Assembly: GCA_964579505.1 (NCBI GenBank)
Contig: CAZOGC010000002.1
Location: 1 to 64,000 of the forward strand
Direction of reading: 5' to 3'
DNA: 64,000 nt
Origin: JAJYSO01 sp964579505
GTDB taxonomy: Bacteria > Bacteroidota > Bacteroidia > Flavobacteriales > Flavobacteriaceae
Shown here: in pieces, positions 7,900 through 17,054 of the stretch
Layout: each line of letters opens with the position of its first letter
Numbering within the stretch: the stretch's first letter is position 1
Made by a program: the position numbers and the translations under genes
The notes under the pieces: generated by a model
Told to the model about the DNA's origin: nothing
The model's database searches: none
What the model saw: the letters and a program-made list of their open reading frames with translations, nothing else

Positions 7900-10308
7900 A
7901 TGAAATCAATCTTATTATTAGGACTGATGCTACTAGGCATGAGTCCTCTCTATGCACAACAGTGCTCCTCAAGCCTGCGAGGAAAAATAACCAATAAAAA
8001 TAACGGTGAACCATTATTATATGCACAAGTAAAAGTGGTAGGAACTCCACAGGTAGTTTACACCAACTTTGAAGGAAAATACAAACTATCAAACTTGTGT
8101 AATGGCGCTGTAACCTTAAAAATTACACATAAAAATGCACAACCTAAAACCTTAACTGTACACATTAATGGGCAAACTATTCAAAACATTCAGCTAGATT
8201 ATCATCCGGAAATACTGAGTGAAGTGGTTGTCGTTGGCAAGACAGAAATTCGTAAGTCAGCTACTGCACAAGAGCAAACTATTTCGGGAGATGACATTGA
8301 TAATTTCAGCTCGGCCACCTTAGGAGATGCACTCAAACAGATGAGTGGCGTTTCTACTCTTAGAACCGGCAAGAGTATTGTAAAGCCGGTTATTCAAGGG
8401 CTGAGCAGCAGCAGAGTACCCGTGCTAAACAACGGGGTACGTATGGCCGATCAAGAGTGGGGGGCCGAACATGCTCCTAATATAGATTTAAACGCCGCTG
8501 GCGCCATTACCGTAGTTAAAGGCGCCGCTGCTCTGCAGTATGGCGGAGACGCCATTGGCGGCGTGGTCATCATAAACAAACCACACATTTTACAAAAAGA
8601 CACGCTTTATGGAAAAACCATTCTATCCGGCTCAACCAACGGACGAGGAGGCTCTATTTCTAGCACACTCACCAAAAGTTTTAAATCAGGTTGGTACGTG
8701 CGGGCACAAGCTACCTATAAACAATTTGGCGATTTTGAAGCTCCTGATTATGTGTTGTCAAATACCGGAACCCATCAACGTGACTTTTCCATAAATGCAG
8801 GACTACAAAAATTTCATTATGGATTTGATATATACTACAGTTCTTTTGACAACCATTTAGGAATTTTACGAGCTTCTAGCACCGGAAGCGTAACCGACCT
8901 GGTAAAAGCGCTAAATAGCAATCAACCTATTTACATACGCAATTTTACCTATAATTTAGAAGCCCCAAGGCAGAAAGTACACCATCAACTGGCACGACTA
9001 CAGACGTATTATATTTTTGATAAGCTCGGTAAACTTAGTCTTCAGTACAGCTACCAAAACAACAACAGGCTAGAATATGACATCCGTAGAGGACCTAATA
9101 AATATAAACCCTCTGTAGATCTCAACCTGCAAACCCACGGTGCATCCGCCAATTTTGATTTTAACACCCGCCCACATTATGAGCTAAATGTTGGGGTAAA
9201 CTGGAACTATAAAAATAATTTTGCCAATCCGGCTACCGGTGTGCAACGACTTATTCCGGATTATAAACGGTATACATTGGGAGCCTACACGCTGGGGCAT
9301 TATCAATTTAATTCAAATTGGTTGGTTGAGGCTGGCATTCGCTATGATTTTTCGCACATAGATGCTAAGAAATATTACAATAAAGTGCGGTGGCACAACT
9401 TGGGATATGACAGCGATTTTGCGGATCTTGTTATAGGCGATTACGGATCACAATACCTAACTCATCCGACTTTTAGCTATAATAATATTTCCGCTACTGT
9501 CGGAGCCAAATACAATTTCGACTCAAACTACGATCTACGCGTTAATTATGCACTGAGTAACCGAGCTCCTAACCCTTCTGAATTATTCTCGGACGGGTTA
9601 CACCATTCTGCTGCCAGTATAGAATTGGGGGATCTGCGTTTAGATTCTGAAAATTCTCATAAAATATCCTTGTCTTTTGAAAAACGACATGGTTTATTCA
9701 GGTTTACAGTGGCACCCTACGTCAATTTTATTACTAATTATATCAATATGGAACCCAACGGGTTAGAAGAAACCATCCGTGGGGCATTTCTTCGGTACAA
9801 ATACCGTCAAAATGATGCGCGTTTATTAGGGGTAGATGTAGACTTAAATTATCAGTTTTCTACGCATTTTAGCTACCATGGAAAATTTTCTACCGTAGAT
9901 GGCCGCGAAACACATGCTCATCGTCCGCTAATAGACATTCCGGCTACCCATATGAGTCATGCCATTACTTACCTAAACCCAGACTGGCATCACTTTACCT
10001 TTAGCTTACATGGGGAGGCCGTCTTTAAAAAACAGCATTTCCCCAACGACAATTTTAGTGTTAAGGTTTTAGACAACGGCGTTTTTCAACAAAAAATGGT
10101 TGATATAAGTACCCCTCCAAAAGGTTATTTCCTTACCGGATTTGATGTAGGAGCCACTTTTCATCCATTTAACACGGGAGCTATGGAAGTGCGTTTATCG
10201 GTAGATAATCTATTTAATGTACGTTACCGAAACTATTTAAATCGATTGCGGTATTATGCCGATAATACCGGTCGAAACATTACCCTTCAACTAAAATTTA
10301 ACTACTAA
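7900..10308 (+). CDS. TonB-dependent outer-membrane receptor, probable metal uptake
   Basis: About 802 aa. A signal peptide (MKSILLLGLMLLGMSPLYAQ) is followed by a carboxypeptidase-regulatory-like domain (about residues 25-105) and a TonB plug domain (about 115-225). A 22-strand-type barrel ends in an aromatic residue (LQLKFNY). The plug contains VLNNGVRMADQEWGAEHAPN. An ATG at 7885 is also in frame, but the signal peptide fits 7900. It follows the small His/Cys protein and precedes a lipoprotein gene by 12 bp. Loops hold many His, for example HAHRP. Zinc or another metal is the likely ligand by context only. Confidence 0.88.
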   Translation: MKSILLLGLMLLGMSPLYAQQCSSSLRGKITNKNNGEPLLYAQVKVVGTPQVVYTNFEGKYKLSNLCNGAVTLKITHKNAQPKTLTVHINGQTIQNIQLDYHPEILSEVVVVGKTEIRKSATAQEQTISGDDIDNFSSATLGDALKQMSGVSTLRTGKSIVKPVIQGLSSSRVPVLNNGVRMADQEWGAEHAPNIDLNAAGAITVVKGAAALQYGGDAIGGVVIINKPHILQKDTLYGKTILSGSTNGRGGSISSTLTKSFKSGWYVRAQATYKQFGDFEAPDYVLSNTGTHQRDFSINAGLQKFHYGFDIYYSSFDNHLGILRASSTGSVTDLVKALNSNQPIYIRNFTYNLEAPRQKVHHQLARLQTYYIFDKLGKLSLQYSYQNNNRLEYDIRRGPNKYKPSVDLNLQTHGASANFDFNTRPHYELNVGVNWNYKNNFANPATGVQRLIPDYKRYTLGAYTLGHYQFNSNWLVEAGIRYDFSHIDAKKYYNKVRWHNLGYDSDFADLVIGDYGSQYLTHPTFSYNNISATVGAKYNFDSNYDLRVNYALSNRAPNPSELFSDGLHHSAASIELGDLRLDSENSHKISLSFEKRHGLFRFTVAPYVNFITNYINMEPNGLEETIRGAFLRYKYRQNDARLLGVDVDLNYQFSTHFSYHGKFSTVDGRETHAHRPLIDIPATHMSHAITYLNPDWHHFTFSLHGEAVFKKQHFPNDNFSVKVLDNGVFQQKMVDISTPPKGYFLTGFDVGATFHPFNTGAMEVRLSVDNLFNVRYRNYLNRLRYYADNTGRNITLQLKFNY

Positions 10309-10320
10309 AAAATAAACTTC

Positions 10321-10881
10321 ATGAAAGTTCTTAAATATCTATTTCTAATCGCCTTATTTAGTGTTGTTTCCTGTACTGTTGATGGAATCCCGAAACAGGT
10401 AAACGAAACCGAAGTAATTAGCGATGTAACGCTTACATTTACGAATGCACAAGGGCAATCGGTTTCCTATACCTATACAGATCCGCGGTATCGTAACAAA
10501 AATTATACATCGCCAGTCATTGTCTTAAAAAGCGGACAAACTTATACCGTTTCAACTCATTTCTACAACAAATCTAATCCTGATGAGATTGAAGACGTAA
10601 CGCAAGAAGTAGTGGAAGAAAAAGACGATCACTTTCTTGAATTTCGGTTTTTTAAGGCTTCTGTAAATCTAACGCGTACAGATGAACCTAAAACTACTGA
10701 TAGTAACGGAATCCCTATCGGGCTGTTTACACAATGGAAAGCCGGAACACCTACCCAAAACGGCGCCGTTCAAGTAACTTTGATACACAAACCACTCACT
10801 AAATCGGTGCAAAATCCTGAAGGAAATCACACTGGCGGAGAAACCGATGCGCAAGTAATCTTTGAGCTTCATATCAAATAA
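10321..10881 (+). CDS. Lipoprotein accompanying the TonB receptor
   Basis: A 186-aa predicted lipoprotein: signal peptide with lipobox ending VVSC (Cys19). The remainder is rich in beta-type sequence, with an acidic segment around EDVTQEVVEEKDDH. It starts 12 bp after the receptor stop and ends at a strong bidirectional terminator, so receptor and lipoprotein are probably co-transcribed. Similar small lipoproteins frequently follow this kind of receptor in flavobacteria. A role as accessory cell-surface binding protein is inferred and no catalytic motif is visible. Confidence 0.75.
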   Translation: MKVLKYLFLIALFSVVSCTVDGIPKQVNETEVISDVTLTFTNAQGQSVSYTYTDPRYRNKNYTSPVIVLKSGQTYTVSTHFYNKSNPDEIEDVTQEVVEEKDDHFLEFRFFKASVNLTRTDEPKTTDSNGIPIGLFTQWKAGTPTQNGAVQVTLIHKPLTKSVQNPEGNHTGGETDAQVIFELHIK

Positions 10882-10901
10882 AATCTGCCACATTTCAAAA
10901 A

Positions 10902-10940
10902 AAAATACCGACTTCCATACTTCTTGAAAGTCGGTATTTT
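10902..10940. terminator. Bidirectional terminator
   Basis: AAAATACCGACTT (10902-10914) pairs perfectly with AAGTCGGTATTTT (10928-10940). A-run and T-run flanks allow termination of both the lipoprotein operon (+) and the thioredoxin-like gene (-). Confidence 0.85.
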
Positions 10941-10957
10941 AATAACATAGCTGAAAA

Positions 10958-11566
10958 TTACTTTAGTAATTCTAGGAGCTCTACAGCCGCTGTTTGTCCC
11001 TTGTCTTTATTATACCAAGCTTGCAATTTCTGTTCATACACTTCAAAATCTTCTCCATTTTTTTTGGCTTCTAAGAAGATTTCTTGTAACGGAGCAGGAC
11101 GCGGCCCCCAGTCTGCTTCTACGAATTGATCTTCAGGATTAAACACAATTAATTTAGGAATAGATTTCCCGCCATTTGTTAAAAAATCGTTCATCAAATC
11201 CAAGTTTTGTTCACGTAAAACTATTCGCAAGTCAATTCCTTCACTCAAGGAGGCTATTTTATGAATCACCGGAACACTGTGTGCCGCATCACCACACCAC
11301 CCTTCAGTAATAACAATCCATGTTCTTTTTTTGGTATAAGCTTTTATCCGTGCTTCTTGCTCCGGAGTTAGCTGAAATTTCTTATTCCAACGTTGCATGC
11401 GTTGCAAACCCAATTCAGAAAAATGCACAAACATTTCATCGGCTCCTTCAGTAGTTGATTTTCCTTCAGTTAATAACTCTTCTATCAGCTTTAAATAGCC
11501 TTCATAAGAATATGATTTTTTTAAACTTTCATTAATGTGCTTTGCTGTATTTATTGTTGTATTCAT
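10958..11566 (-). CDS. Thioredoxin-fold protein with a single active-site cysteine
   Basis: A 202-aa cytoplasmic protein of the thioredoxin-like family (Thioredoxin_9 type). The strand-helix junction reads VITEGWCGDAAHSVP, so it has WCGD where classical thioredoxins have WCGPC. The resolving cysteine is absent, and this is the only Cys in the protein. The cis-Pro region is KSIPKLIVF. A monothiol or non-redox role is therefore likely. The gene is divergent from tag and shares a terminator with the convergent lipoprotein gene. Confidence 0.8.
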   Translation of the reverse strand: MNTTINTAKHINESLKKSYSYEGYLKLIEELLTEGKSTTEGADEMFVHFSELGLQRMQRWNKKFQLTPEQEARIKAYTKKRTWIVITEGWCGDAAHSVPVIHKIASLSEGIDLRIVLREQNLDLMNDFLTNGGKSIPKLIVFNPEDQFVEADWGPRPAPLQEIFLEAKKNGEDFEVYEQKLQAWYNKDKGQTAAVELLELLK

Positions 11567-11604
11567 AATGGCTTATTTTTTATACAAAGTTCCCAAATAC
11601 TTCC

Positions 11605-11612
11605 TACATTTG
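11605..11612 (+). promoter_or_regulatory. Predicted -7 box of tag
   Basis: TACATTTG matches TAnnTTTG. It is 21 bp upstream of the ATG at 11634, which decides the start of tag against the in-frame ATG at 11535. Confidence 0.55.
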
Positions 11613-11633
11613 AGGGTTCAAAATCCTAAATAT

Positions 11634-12209
11634 ATGTCAAAAAAACGCTGCGGATGGTGTGAAGGCGATGAGCTCTATGAAACGTACCACGACCACGAGT
11701 GGGGTACTCCGGTACACGATGATCAAAAATTGTTTGAATTCTTATTGTTAGAGTGTTTTCAGGCCGGGTTAAGTTGGATTACTATCTTGCGTAAACGCGA
11801 AAATTTTAAAGTTGCTTTTGACCAGTTTGACTACCAGAAAATCGCGCATTATTCAGAAGAAAAAATTCAAGAATTACTTCAAAACAAAGGAATTATCCGA
11901 AACAAACTTAAAGTAAGAGCAGCTGTTAACAATGCACAACGCTTTATAGAAGTGCAGCAAGAATTTGGGAGTTTCGACAATTATATTTGGGGTTTTGTAG
12001 GCGGAAAAACCATTCAAAATCACGTGTTAGACTACCGCAAACGCCCACCAACCACCAAAATTAGTGATAAACTGAGTAAAGATCTTAAAAAAAGAGGGTT
12101 TAAGTTTGTAGGTTCTACGGTGGTCTATGCTCATATGCAAGCTACCGGAATGGTAAACGACCACGAGGAATCGTGTTTTAGAAATGCCGAACTAACGCAA
12201 GCCAAATAA
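11634..12209 (+). CDS. tag: DNA-3-methyladenine glycosylase I
   Basis: Base-excision-repair enzyme that removes 3-methyladenine. From the ATG at 11634 it is 191 aa and starts MSKKRCGWCEG, carrying the N-terminal zinc cysteine and the HDHEWG block. The other zinc ligands are in VNDHEESC near the C-terminus. Active-site motifs SWITILRKRENF and QNHV are present. A longer frame from 11535 would overlap the divergent gene and its promoter, so it is not used. It converges with aat, leaving 6 bp between stops. Confidence 0.93.
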   Translation: MSKKRCGWCEGDELYETYHDHEWGTPVHDDQKLFEFLLLECFQAGLSWITILRKRENFKVAFDQFDYQKIAHYSEEKIQELLQNKGIIRNKLKVRAAVNNAQRFIEVQQEFGSFDNYIWGFVGGKTIQNHVLDYRKRPPTTKISDKLSKDLKKRGFKFVGSTVVYAHMQATGMVNDHEESCFRNAELTQAK

Positions 12210-12215
12210 GTTTTC

Positions 12216-12857
12216 TTACCCACGCAACCATTGTAAAAACGCTCGTCGAGGAATTTCTTCAGCGCCGAGACTTTCTAAATGCGCTGTATAGACTTGGCAA
12301 TCTATTAAGCGTATATTCTCCGTTTGTAAATGTTGCACCCAAGTAATCAATCCGTACTTAGAAGCATTACTCACTTTTGCAAACATGCTTTCGCCACAAA
12401 AAATACGTTTTTCTCTTAGATAAACACCATAAAGTCCACCTACCAGTTCATCCTCTTGCCACACTTCTACCGAGTGAGCATGCCCTAATTGATGTAAACG
12501 AATATAAGCCGCTTCCATCTCCGGGGTAATCCAGGTACCCAACTGTCCGGGGCGAATTATCGTGGCGCACTGTCGAATAACCGCTTCAAAACACTGGTTA
12601 TAGGTAACCTGAAAAGTTTTTTTCTTAAGCAGCTGCTGCATACTTTTTGAAATGTGTAATTTTTCCGGAAAAAGTACCATACGTGGGTTAGGCGACCACC
12701 ATAAAATAGGTTCTCCTTCATTATACCACGGAAAAATACCCGAACGATAGGCTGTTAGCAATACAGTTGGTGAAAGATTACCTCCTACCGCTAACAGGCC
12801 CTGATCATCAGCTAGAGCAGGATCGGGAAATCCGTATGTAGACTCTTCATCAAACAA
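12216..12857 (-). CDS. aat: Leucyl/phenylalanyl-tRNA--protein transferase
   Basis: This enzyme adds Leu or Phe to N-terminal Lys/Arg of proteins, marking them for the N-degron pathway (ClpS/ClpAP). At 213 aa the size is normal. Signature motifs are YRSGIFPWYNEG, ILWWSPNPRMVL, and the active-site region GGLYGVYLREKRIFCGESMF. It lies downstream of the DUF3127 gene but is separated from it by a terminator, so it probably has its own promoter. Confidence 0.94.
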   Translation of the reverse strand: MFDEESTYGFPDPALADDQGLLAVGGNLSPTVLLTAYRSGIFPWYNEGEPILWWSPNPRMVLFPEKLHISKSMQQLLKKKTFQVTYNQCFEAVIRQCATIIRPGQLGTWITPEMEAAYIRLHQLGHAHSVEVWQEDELVGGLYGVYLREKRIFCGESMFAKVSNASKYGLITWVQHLQTENIRLIDCQVYTAHLESLGAEEIPRRAFLQWLRG

Positions 12858-12876
12858 CTTTTAATAAAAAATACGA

Positions 12877-12904
12877 AAATCCGGAAATTGTTCTCCGGAT
12901 TTTT
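12877..12904 (-). terminator. Terminator after the DUF3127 gene
   Basis: AAAATCCGGA / TCCGGATTTT, perfect 10-bp stem with an 7-base loop, located between the DUF3127 stop and aat. The symmetric A/T flanks mean it could act on either strand. Confidence 0.75.
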
Positions 12905-12924
12905 AGTTAGTTCTATTTTTAAAT

Positions 12925-13296
12925 TTAAAAAGGCAAGTCGTCTTCCTCATCATCTTGCTCAAACCCGGCATTAGGAGCAGGCTCAAACTCATCTGGTGGT
13001 GGAACAGCACCATCAGCAGCTTGCGCAGCTTCTACTCGCCAGCCATTTAATGAATTAAAATATTTTACTTCGCCTTGCGGGCTCGTCCATTCACGCCCTC
13101 GCAAGTCTATACTCACTTTTACCAGCTGGTCTTTTTTAAACTTGTCTAGTATTTCAACTTTGTCTTGCAAGAAATCTATCAGCAAATGTTGTGGATATTG
13201 TTCTTCCGTTGTAATGACCAATTGGCGTTTTCTAAACCCGTTACTTCCGTAAGTTTTGGTTTCAAAAATCTCTTTAATTCTTCCTTGTACTTCCAT
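12925..13296 (-). CDS. DUF3127 protein with an SSB-like acidic tail
   Basis: A 123-aa protein starting MEVQGRIKEIFETKTYG. The body matches DUF3127, a Bacteroidota-restricted family with an OB-fold-like sequence. The C-terminus is a flexible Pro/Ala/Asp-rich linker ending DDEEDDLPF, which mimics the DDDIPF tip of single-stranded-DNA-binding proteins. An ATG 30 bp upstream (13326) would overlap the preceding gene and adds non-conserved residues, so it is not chosen. It follows the flavin-reductase-like gene with 2 bp between. A role in ssDNA or RNA binding is inferred. Confidence 0.82.
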   Translation of the reverse strand: MEVQGRIKEIFETKTYGSNGFRKRQLVITTEEQYPQHLLIDFLQDKVEILDKFKKDQLVKVSIDLRGREWTSPQGEVKYFNSLNGWRVEAAQAADGAVPPPDEFEPAPNAGFEQDDEEDDLPF

Positions 13297-13298
13297 TG

Positions 13299-14183
13299 TT
13301 AAATTTTCTTTAGGGTTGCTGCCCATAAAATATTCCAGGCATTTTCTACTTCATTTTTTACTAAAAATTCACGCGCTACCGCATGAATTTTTTCTACAGA
13401 ACTCGTGGCTATAAATTCTTCCCATTCATTTTCTTGCACAAAACGAGTTGCTTGTACATCACTAGGAAACTGCGATACATTAGCCAGCTGCGCTAAATTA
13501 TTTCCGGTAAGTACCGTACTTTTTCTAATGGGCTCCGGCAATTGATCTACTCCCATCCCAATATGGTTAACCGGCTTAGGCAACTCGAACATTCCCACAT
13601 TGGCTCGGGTGTACCAAGAGCCTCCCATACGAGCCACTTGGTCTAATTTGTATTGATCTATTTTGTTTCCGGCATAGGTTACCGCTTCGGCTATATGCAT
13701 TTTTAGCACTTCACAAATCACCAAATTAGCGGCGCCACCGCCTTTTCCTGTATAAACAATATCATTGACCTTACATTCAAATTGAACCGGCGATTCTGCC
13801 ACTCGCTTAGGTTTGATTAAGGTAGAATCTAACATGGTTAGCCCGGTTTTTTCAAACTCGTTAACCTCTTCCGGATAATCCGTACTAGCCAACGAACTTT
13901 GGTGTACTATGGTATAATTTACCACATTTATAACCGCTTCTTTTACTTGTTCTACATTGTGCAAACTGTGTTTGGTTTCTGCATTACTAATGCGTCGCAT
14001 AGGCGAAAACACCAAAATAGGCGGGTTAGCACCAAAAAAATTAAAGAAACTAAAAGGTGTTAAATTTGGTATTCCGTCTTTACTTATAGTACTGACTAAA
14101 GCAATGGGGCGCGGTCCGACTGCGCTGGCTATGAGTCCGTAAAATTTCTTAACAGGAAGGTCGCCCGGCTGAAATGATAACAT
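13299..14183 (-). CDS. Flavin reductase-like FMN-binding protein
   Basis: A 294-aa protein of the flavin-reductase-like domain family. Visible blocks are LIASAVGPRPIALVSTIS, LTPFSFFNFFGANPPILVF and ECKVNDIVYTG, which form the FMN-binding split barrel. The C-terminal 80 residues are family-specific. The start at 14183 (MLSFQPGDLPVKKFYG) is preferred over an in-frame ATG at 14237, which would add 18 residues and run toward the divergent kinase promoter. Substrate is unknown. It is probably co-transcribed with the DUF3127 gene. Confidence 0.82.
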   Translation of the reverse strand: MLSFQPGDLPVKKFYGLIASAVGPRPIALVSTISKDGIPNLTPFSFFNFFGANPPILVFSPMRRISNAETKHSLHNVEQVKEAVINVVNYTIVHQSSLASTDYPEEVNEFEKTGLTMLDSTLIKPKRVAESPVQFECKVNDIVYTGKGGGAANLVICEVLKMHIAEAVTYAGNKIDQYKLDQVARMGGSWYTRANVGMFELPKPVNHIGMGVDQLPEPIRKSTVLTGNNLAQLANVSQFPSDVQATRFVQENEWEEFIATSSVEKIHAVAREFLVKNEVENAWNILWAATLKKI

Positions 14184-14268
14184 CAATTTTTGTTTAGTTT
14201 GCACAAAGATAAGTAATCCCTCAAGAACGAAAAACATCCAAAGAAAAACACAACTTTTTAAAAAGCCT

Positions 14269-14276
14269 TATCTTTC
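14269..14276 (+). promoter_or_regulatory. Predicted -7 box of the histidine kinase gene
   Basis: TATCTTTC, one mismatch to TAnnTTTG, 20 bp before the ATG at 14297. Confidence 0.4.
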
Positions 14277-14296
14277 TACCCCCAAAACAAGCACCT

Positions 14297-15451
14297 ATGG
14301 TTTTTACCCAAAAAAAGAAGTTGTTACGTTGGAGCATAATCATTGCCTCCGTCATCATTCTTGGCTTGTTTTTATGGAATGTGAGTCAATTTTTTTACCA
14401 GCTTAAAAAAGAAGAGCAACAAAAAATGGAAATTTGGGTAGGGGCCCAAACAGCACTAATACAAAACGAAAACTTAGAAAGCAGTGTGAGTCCGGTTTTG
14501 CTGGCTATTATTCAAGGAAATACCTCTACTCCTATGGTGCTCTATTCGGTTAAAGACCACGTCTATTCTACCCGAAATATCCCGCCAAAAGAAGTGCAGA
14601 CACAAGCCGCCATGAAAGCCTTGGCAAATGAATTTGCGCAACAATATACCCCTATAAAAATAGCCTATCACAACAGCCTGTACAGCATTGTATATTACGG
14701 AAATTCTAACGTCATCAACAAAGCAAAATATTTTCCACTAGTCATTATTGTAGTCGTTTTACTATTTCTTTTTATTCTGTATTATTTCTATACCATCTCA
14801 AAATCAAACGAACAGAATAAACTCTGGGCAGGTATGGCCAAAGAAACAGCACACCAAATAGGTACGCCTCTTTCTTCTTTAGTTGGGTGGACAGAGCTCT
14901 TAAAAACAGAGCAGGTAAATCCCGACTATTTGATTGAAATGGAAAAAGACGTTGATCGACTAAAAACCATTACTGAACGGTTTTCAAAAATAGGGTCTAT
15001 TCCTACCCTTACAAAAACCAATTTTGTGCAGGCCGTCACTTCTTCATATGATTATTTAAAATACCGCAATTCTAAACTGATTCACTTTTCTATACAAAAA
15101 CCCAATACCCCTATTTGGGTGCAACTAAATCCGCAGCTCTTAAGTTGGACTATTGAGAATTTAGTGAAAAACGCTGCCGATGCCACGCGCGGAAAAGGTA
15201 GCATAAGCCTACACCTTTCTGAAGACACAAAATGGGCTTATCTGCACATAACCGATACCGGAAAAGGGATGGCAAAAAAAGATTTTAAAAATATTTTTAA
15301 ACCGGGGGTAACCTCTAAAAAACGGGGTTGGGGACTTGGGCTATCACTTGCCAAACGCATCGTTGAAGAATACCACAACGGCAAGATACGAGTCTTAAAA
15401 AGCCAACCGGGAAAAGGTACTACCTTCGAAATTAAACTAAAAAAGATATAA
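14297..15451 (+). CDS. Membrane sensor histidine kinase
   Basis: A 384-aa kinase. TM1 is near residues 11-31 and TM2 near 145-168, enclosing a periplasmic sensor region of about 110 aa. The dimerisation box ETAHQIGTPLSSL carries the phospho-accepting His near residue 185. The ATPase domain follows with N box NLVKNAADAT, G1 DTGKGM and G2 GWGLGLSLAKRI. There is no HAMP domain and no adjacent response regulator, so the partner is unknown. It ends 2 bp from the convergent HIT gene. Confidence 0.88.
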   Translation: MVFTQKKKLLRWSIIIASVIILGLFLWNVSQFFYQLKKEEQQKMEIWVGAQTALIQNENLESSVSPVLLAIIQGNTSTPMVLYSVKDHVYSTRNIPPKEVQTQAAMKALANEFAQQYTPIKIAYHNSLYSIVYYGNSNVINKAKYFPLVIIVVVLLFLFILYYFYTISKSNEQNKLWAGMAKETAHQIGTPLSSLVGWTELLKTEQVNPDYLIEMEKDVDRLKTITERFSKIGSIPTLTKTNFVQAVTSSYDYLKYRNSKLIHFSIQKPNTPIWVQLNPQLLSWTIENLVKNAADATRGKGSISLHLSEDTKWAYLHITDTGKGMAKKDFKNIFKPGVTSKKRGWGLGLSLAKRIVEEYHNGKIRVLKSQPGKGTTFEIKLKKI

Positions 15452-15453
15452 GC

Positions 15454-15846
15454 CTACTTTAATTGATTCACAATAGCTTGTGCGGTAGCTTTAAACTCAT
15501 CATCGGTAAGTTTTGTAACCTGTTTAAAGTCTACATCGCCTAATTTATTTAGCGGAATAAGGTGTACGTGTACGTGTGGCACTTCTAGCCCTACTACGGC
15601 CATACCAACGCGATTACACGGAATAGCCTTTTCAATGGCCAAGGCCACTTTACGCGAAAAAGCCATTAATTCCATATAGGTATCTTCTTCTAAATCCCAC
15701 ACTTTATCTACTTCTTGTTTTGGAATACACAAAGTATGCCCTTTTGTGTTGGGATTAATATCTAAAAAAGCGTAAAACTTATCAGTTTCAGCTACTTTAT
15801 AAGAAGGAATTTCTCCTTTAACAATTTTGGTAAATAGTGAAGACAT
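15454..15846 (-). CDS. HIT-family nucleotide hydrolase
   Basis: A 130-aa histidine-triad protein (HINT/HIT branch) that hydrolyses nucleoside phosphoramidates or dinucleoside polyphosphates. It starts MSSLFTKIVKGEIPSYKVAE. The catalytic triad motif is HVHVHLIPL near residue 100. The conserved DINPNTKGHTLCIPK block is also present. Length is normal. It is transcribed alone, 80 bp from trpS. Confidence 0.92.
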   Translation of the reverse strand: MSSLFTKIVKGEIPSYKVAETDKFYAFLDINPNTKGHTLCIPKQEVDKVWDLEEDTYMELMAFSRKVALAIEKAIPCNRVGMAVVGLEVPHVHVHLIPLNKLGDVDFKQVTKLTDDEFKATAQAIVNQLK

Positions 15847-15926
15847 ATATTTATTTTTTAATTCGTGGCGATTTCAACATTAAAACTACAAATTCTATAT
15901 GTTTTGCCATTCTAAACCGCTATTTT

Positions 15927-16898
15927 TTAATACCCCAACTTTTCACGTACTCTTTTTAAGGTGGTATCCGCCACTTTACGTGCTTTTTTTGCCCCCTTTT
16001 CTAAGGCCTCATCCAGCACTTCTTTATGACTCATATAATAGGTATACCGTTCTCTTTCTTTAGCATATTTAGTAGACAAAACCTCAAACAACGCTTGCTT
16101 GGCATGGCCATATCCATACCCTCCGGCTTCATAATTTTTACGCATTTCGGCAACTTGTTCTTCAGAAGCCACCAACTTATACAAAGCAAACACATTATCT
16201 GTATCCGGGTTTTTAGGTTCTTCTAACGGAGTGCTGTCTGTTTGAATACGCATTACCTGCTTGCGCAGTTTTTTATCAGATTGAAATAGATTAATGGTAT
16301 TTCCGCGTGATTTACTCATTTTTTCTCCATCAATTCCCGGAATGACCCGCACATTTTCTACTACACGAGCCTCGGGCAATACAAAAATTTCTTCTCCAAT
16401 TTGATGATGGAGACGCGTAGCTACATCACGCGTAATTTCTATATGCTGTAACTGATCTCTTCCTACCGGAATATATTCTGCATCGTACAACAAGATATCT
16501 GCAGCCATCAAAATAGGGTAGTTAAATAATCCGGCGTTTACGTCGGCTAACCGATCGGCCTTATCTTTAAAAGAGTGCGCCAAGGTTAAGCGTTGGTATG
16601 GAAAAAAACAATCTAAATACCATGTCAACTCTGTGGTTTGCGGCACGTCACTTTGGCGATAAAACACCGATTTTTCTGTATCTAAGCCAAATGCCAACCA
16701 TGCGGCGGCCACCGCATAGGTGTTTTCGCGCAATTCTTCTGCATTTTTAATTTGTGTGAGTGTATGCAGGTTAGCAATAAACAAAAAAGAATCGTTATCA
16801 GAAGCATTTGCCATCTTAATAGCCGGAATAATAGCGCCCAACAAGTTTCCTAAATGCGGTACGCCCGTGCTTTGAATACCGGTAAGAATACGTGCCAT
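15927..16898 (-). CDS. trpS: Tryptophanyl-tRNA synthetase
   Basis: Charges tRNA-Trp. A 323-aa class I synthetase with the HIGH-type motif in GVPHLGNLLGA near residue 12 and the KMSKS loop GEKMSKSRGN near 195. The sequence ILMAADILLYDAEYIPVGRDQLQHIE forms the Trp/ATP pocket. Length is normal. It is divergent from plsC across a 156-bp gap without a clear promoter match for plsC. Confidence 0.96.
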   Translation of the reverse strand: MARILTGIQSTGVPHLGNLLGAIIPAIKMANASDNDSFLFIANLHTLTQIKNAEELRENTYAVAAAWLAFGLDTEKSVFYRQSDVPQTTELTWYLDCFFPYQRLTLAHSFKDKADRLADVNAGLFNYPILMAADILLYDAEYIPVGRDQLQHIEITRDVATRLHHQIGEEIFVLPEARVVENVRVIPGIDGEKMSKSRGNTINLFQSDKKLRKQVMRIQTDSTPLEEPKNPDTDNVFALYKLVASEEQVAEMRKNYEAGGYGYGHAKQALFEVLSTKYAKERERYTYYMSHKEVLDEALEKGAKKARKVADTTLKRVREKLGY

Positions 16899-17054
16899 AG
16901 TAAAAATTTTTTCAAAGGTAATTTTTTTGTGGTATTCACCTCCTTATTTCCTCATAAATCACGTGTTAATACGTATGAAAAAACAAAAAATTAGGCACAG
17001 AAAATCATTTTACCGTAATTTGTAAAAAATATAATCGGTTTATTTTTAAACGTT

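Noticed and set aside
11535..11633. Upstream start codon of tag
   Set aside because: Overlaps the divergent gene and its own -7 box; the conserved protein begins at 11634.
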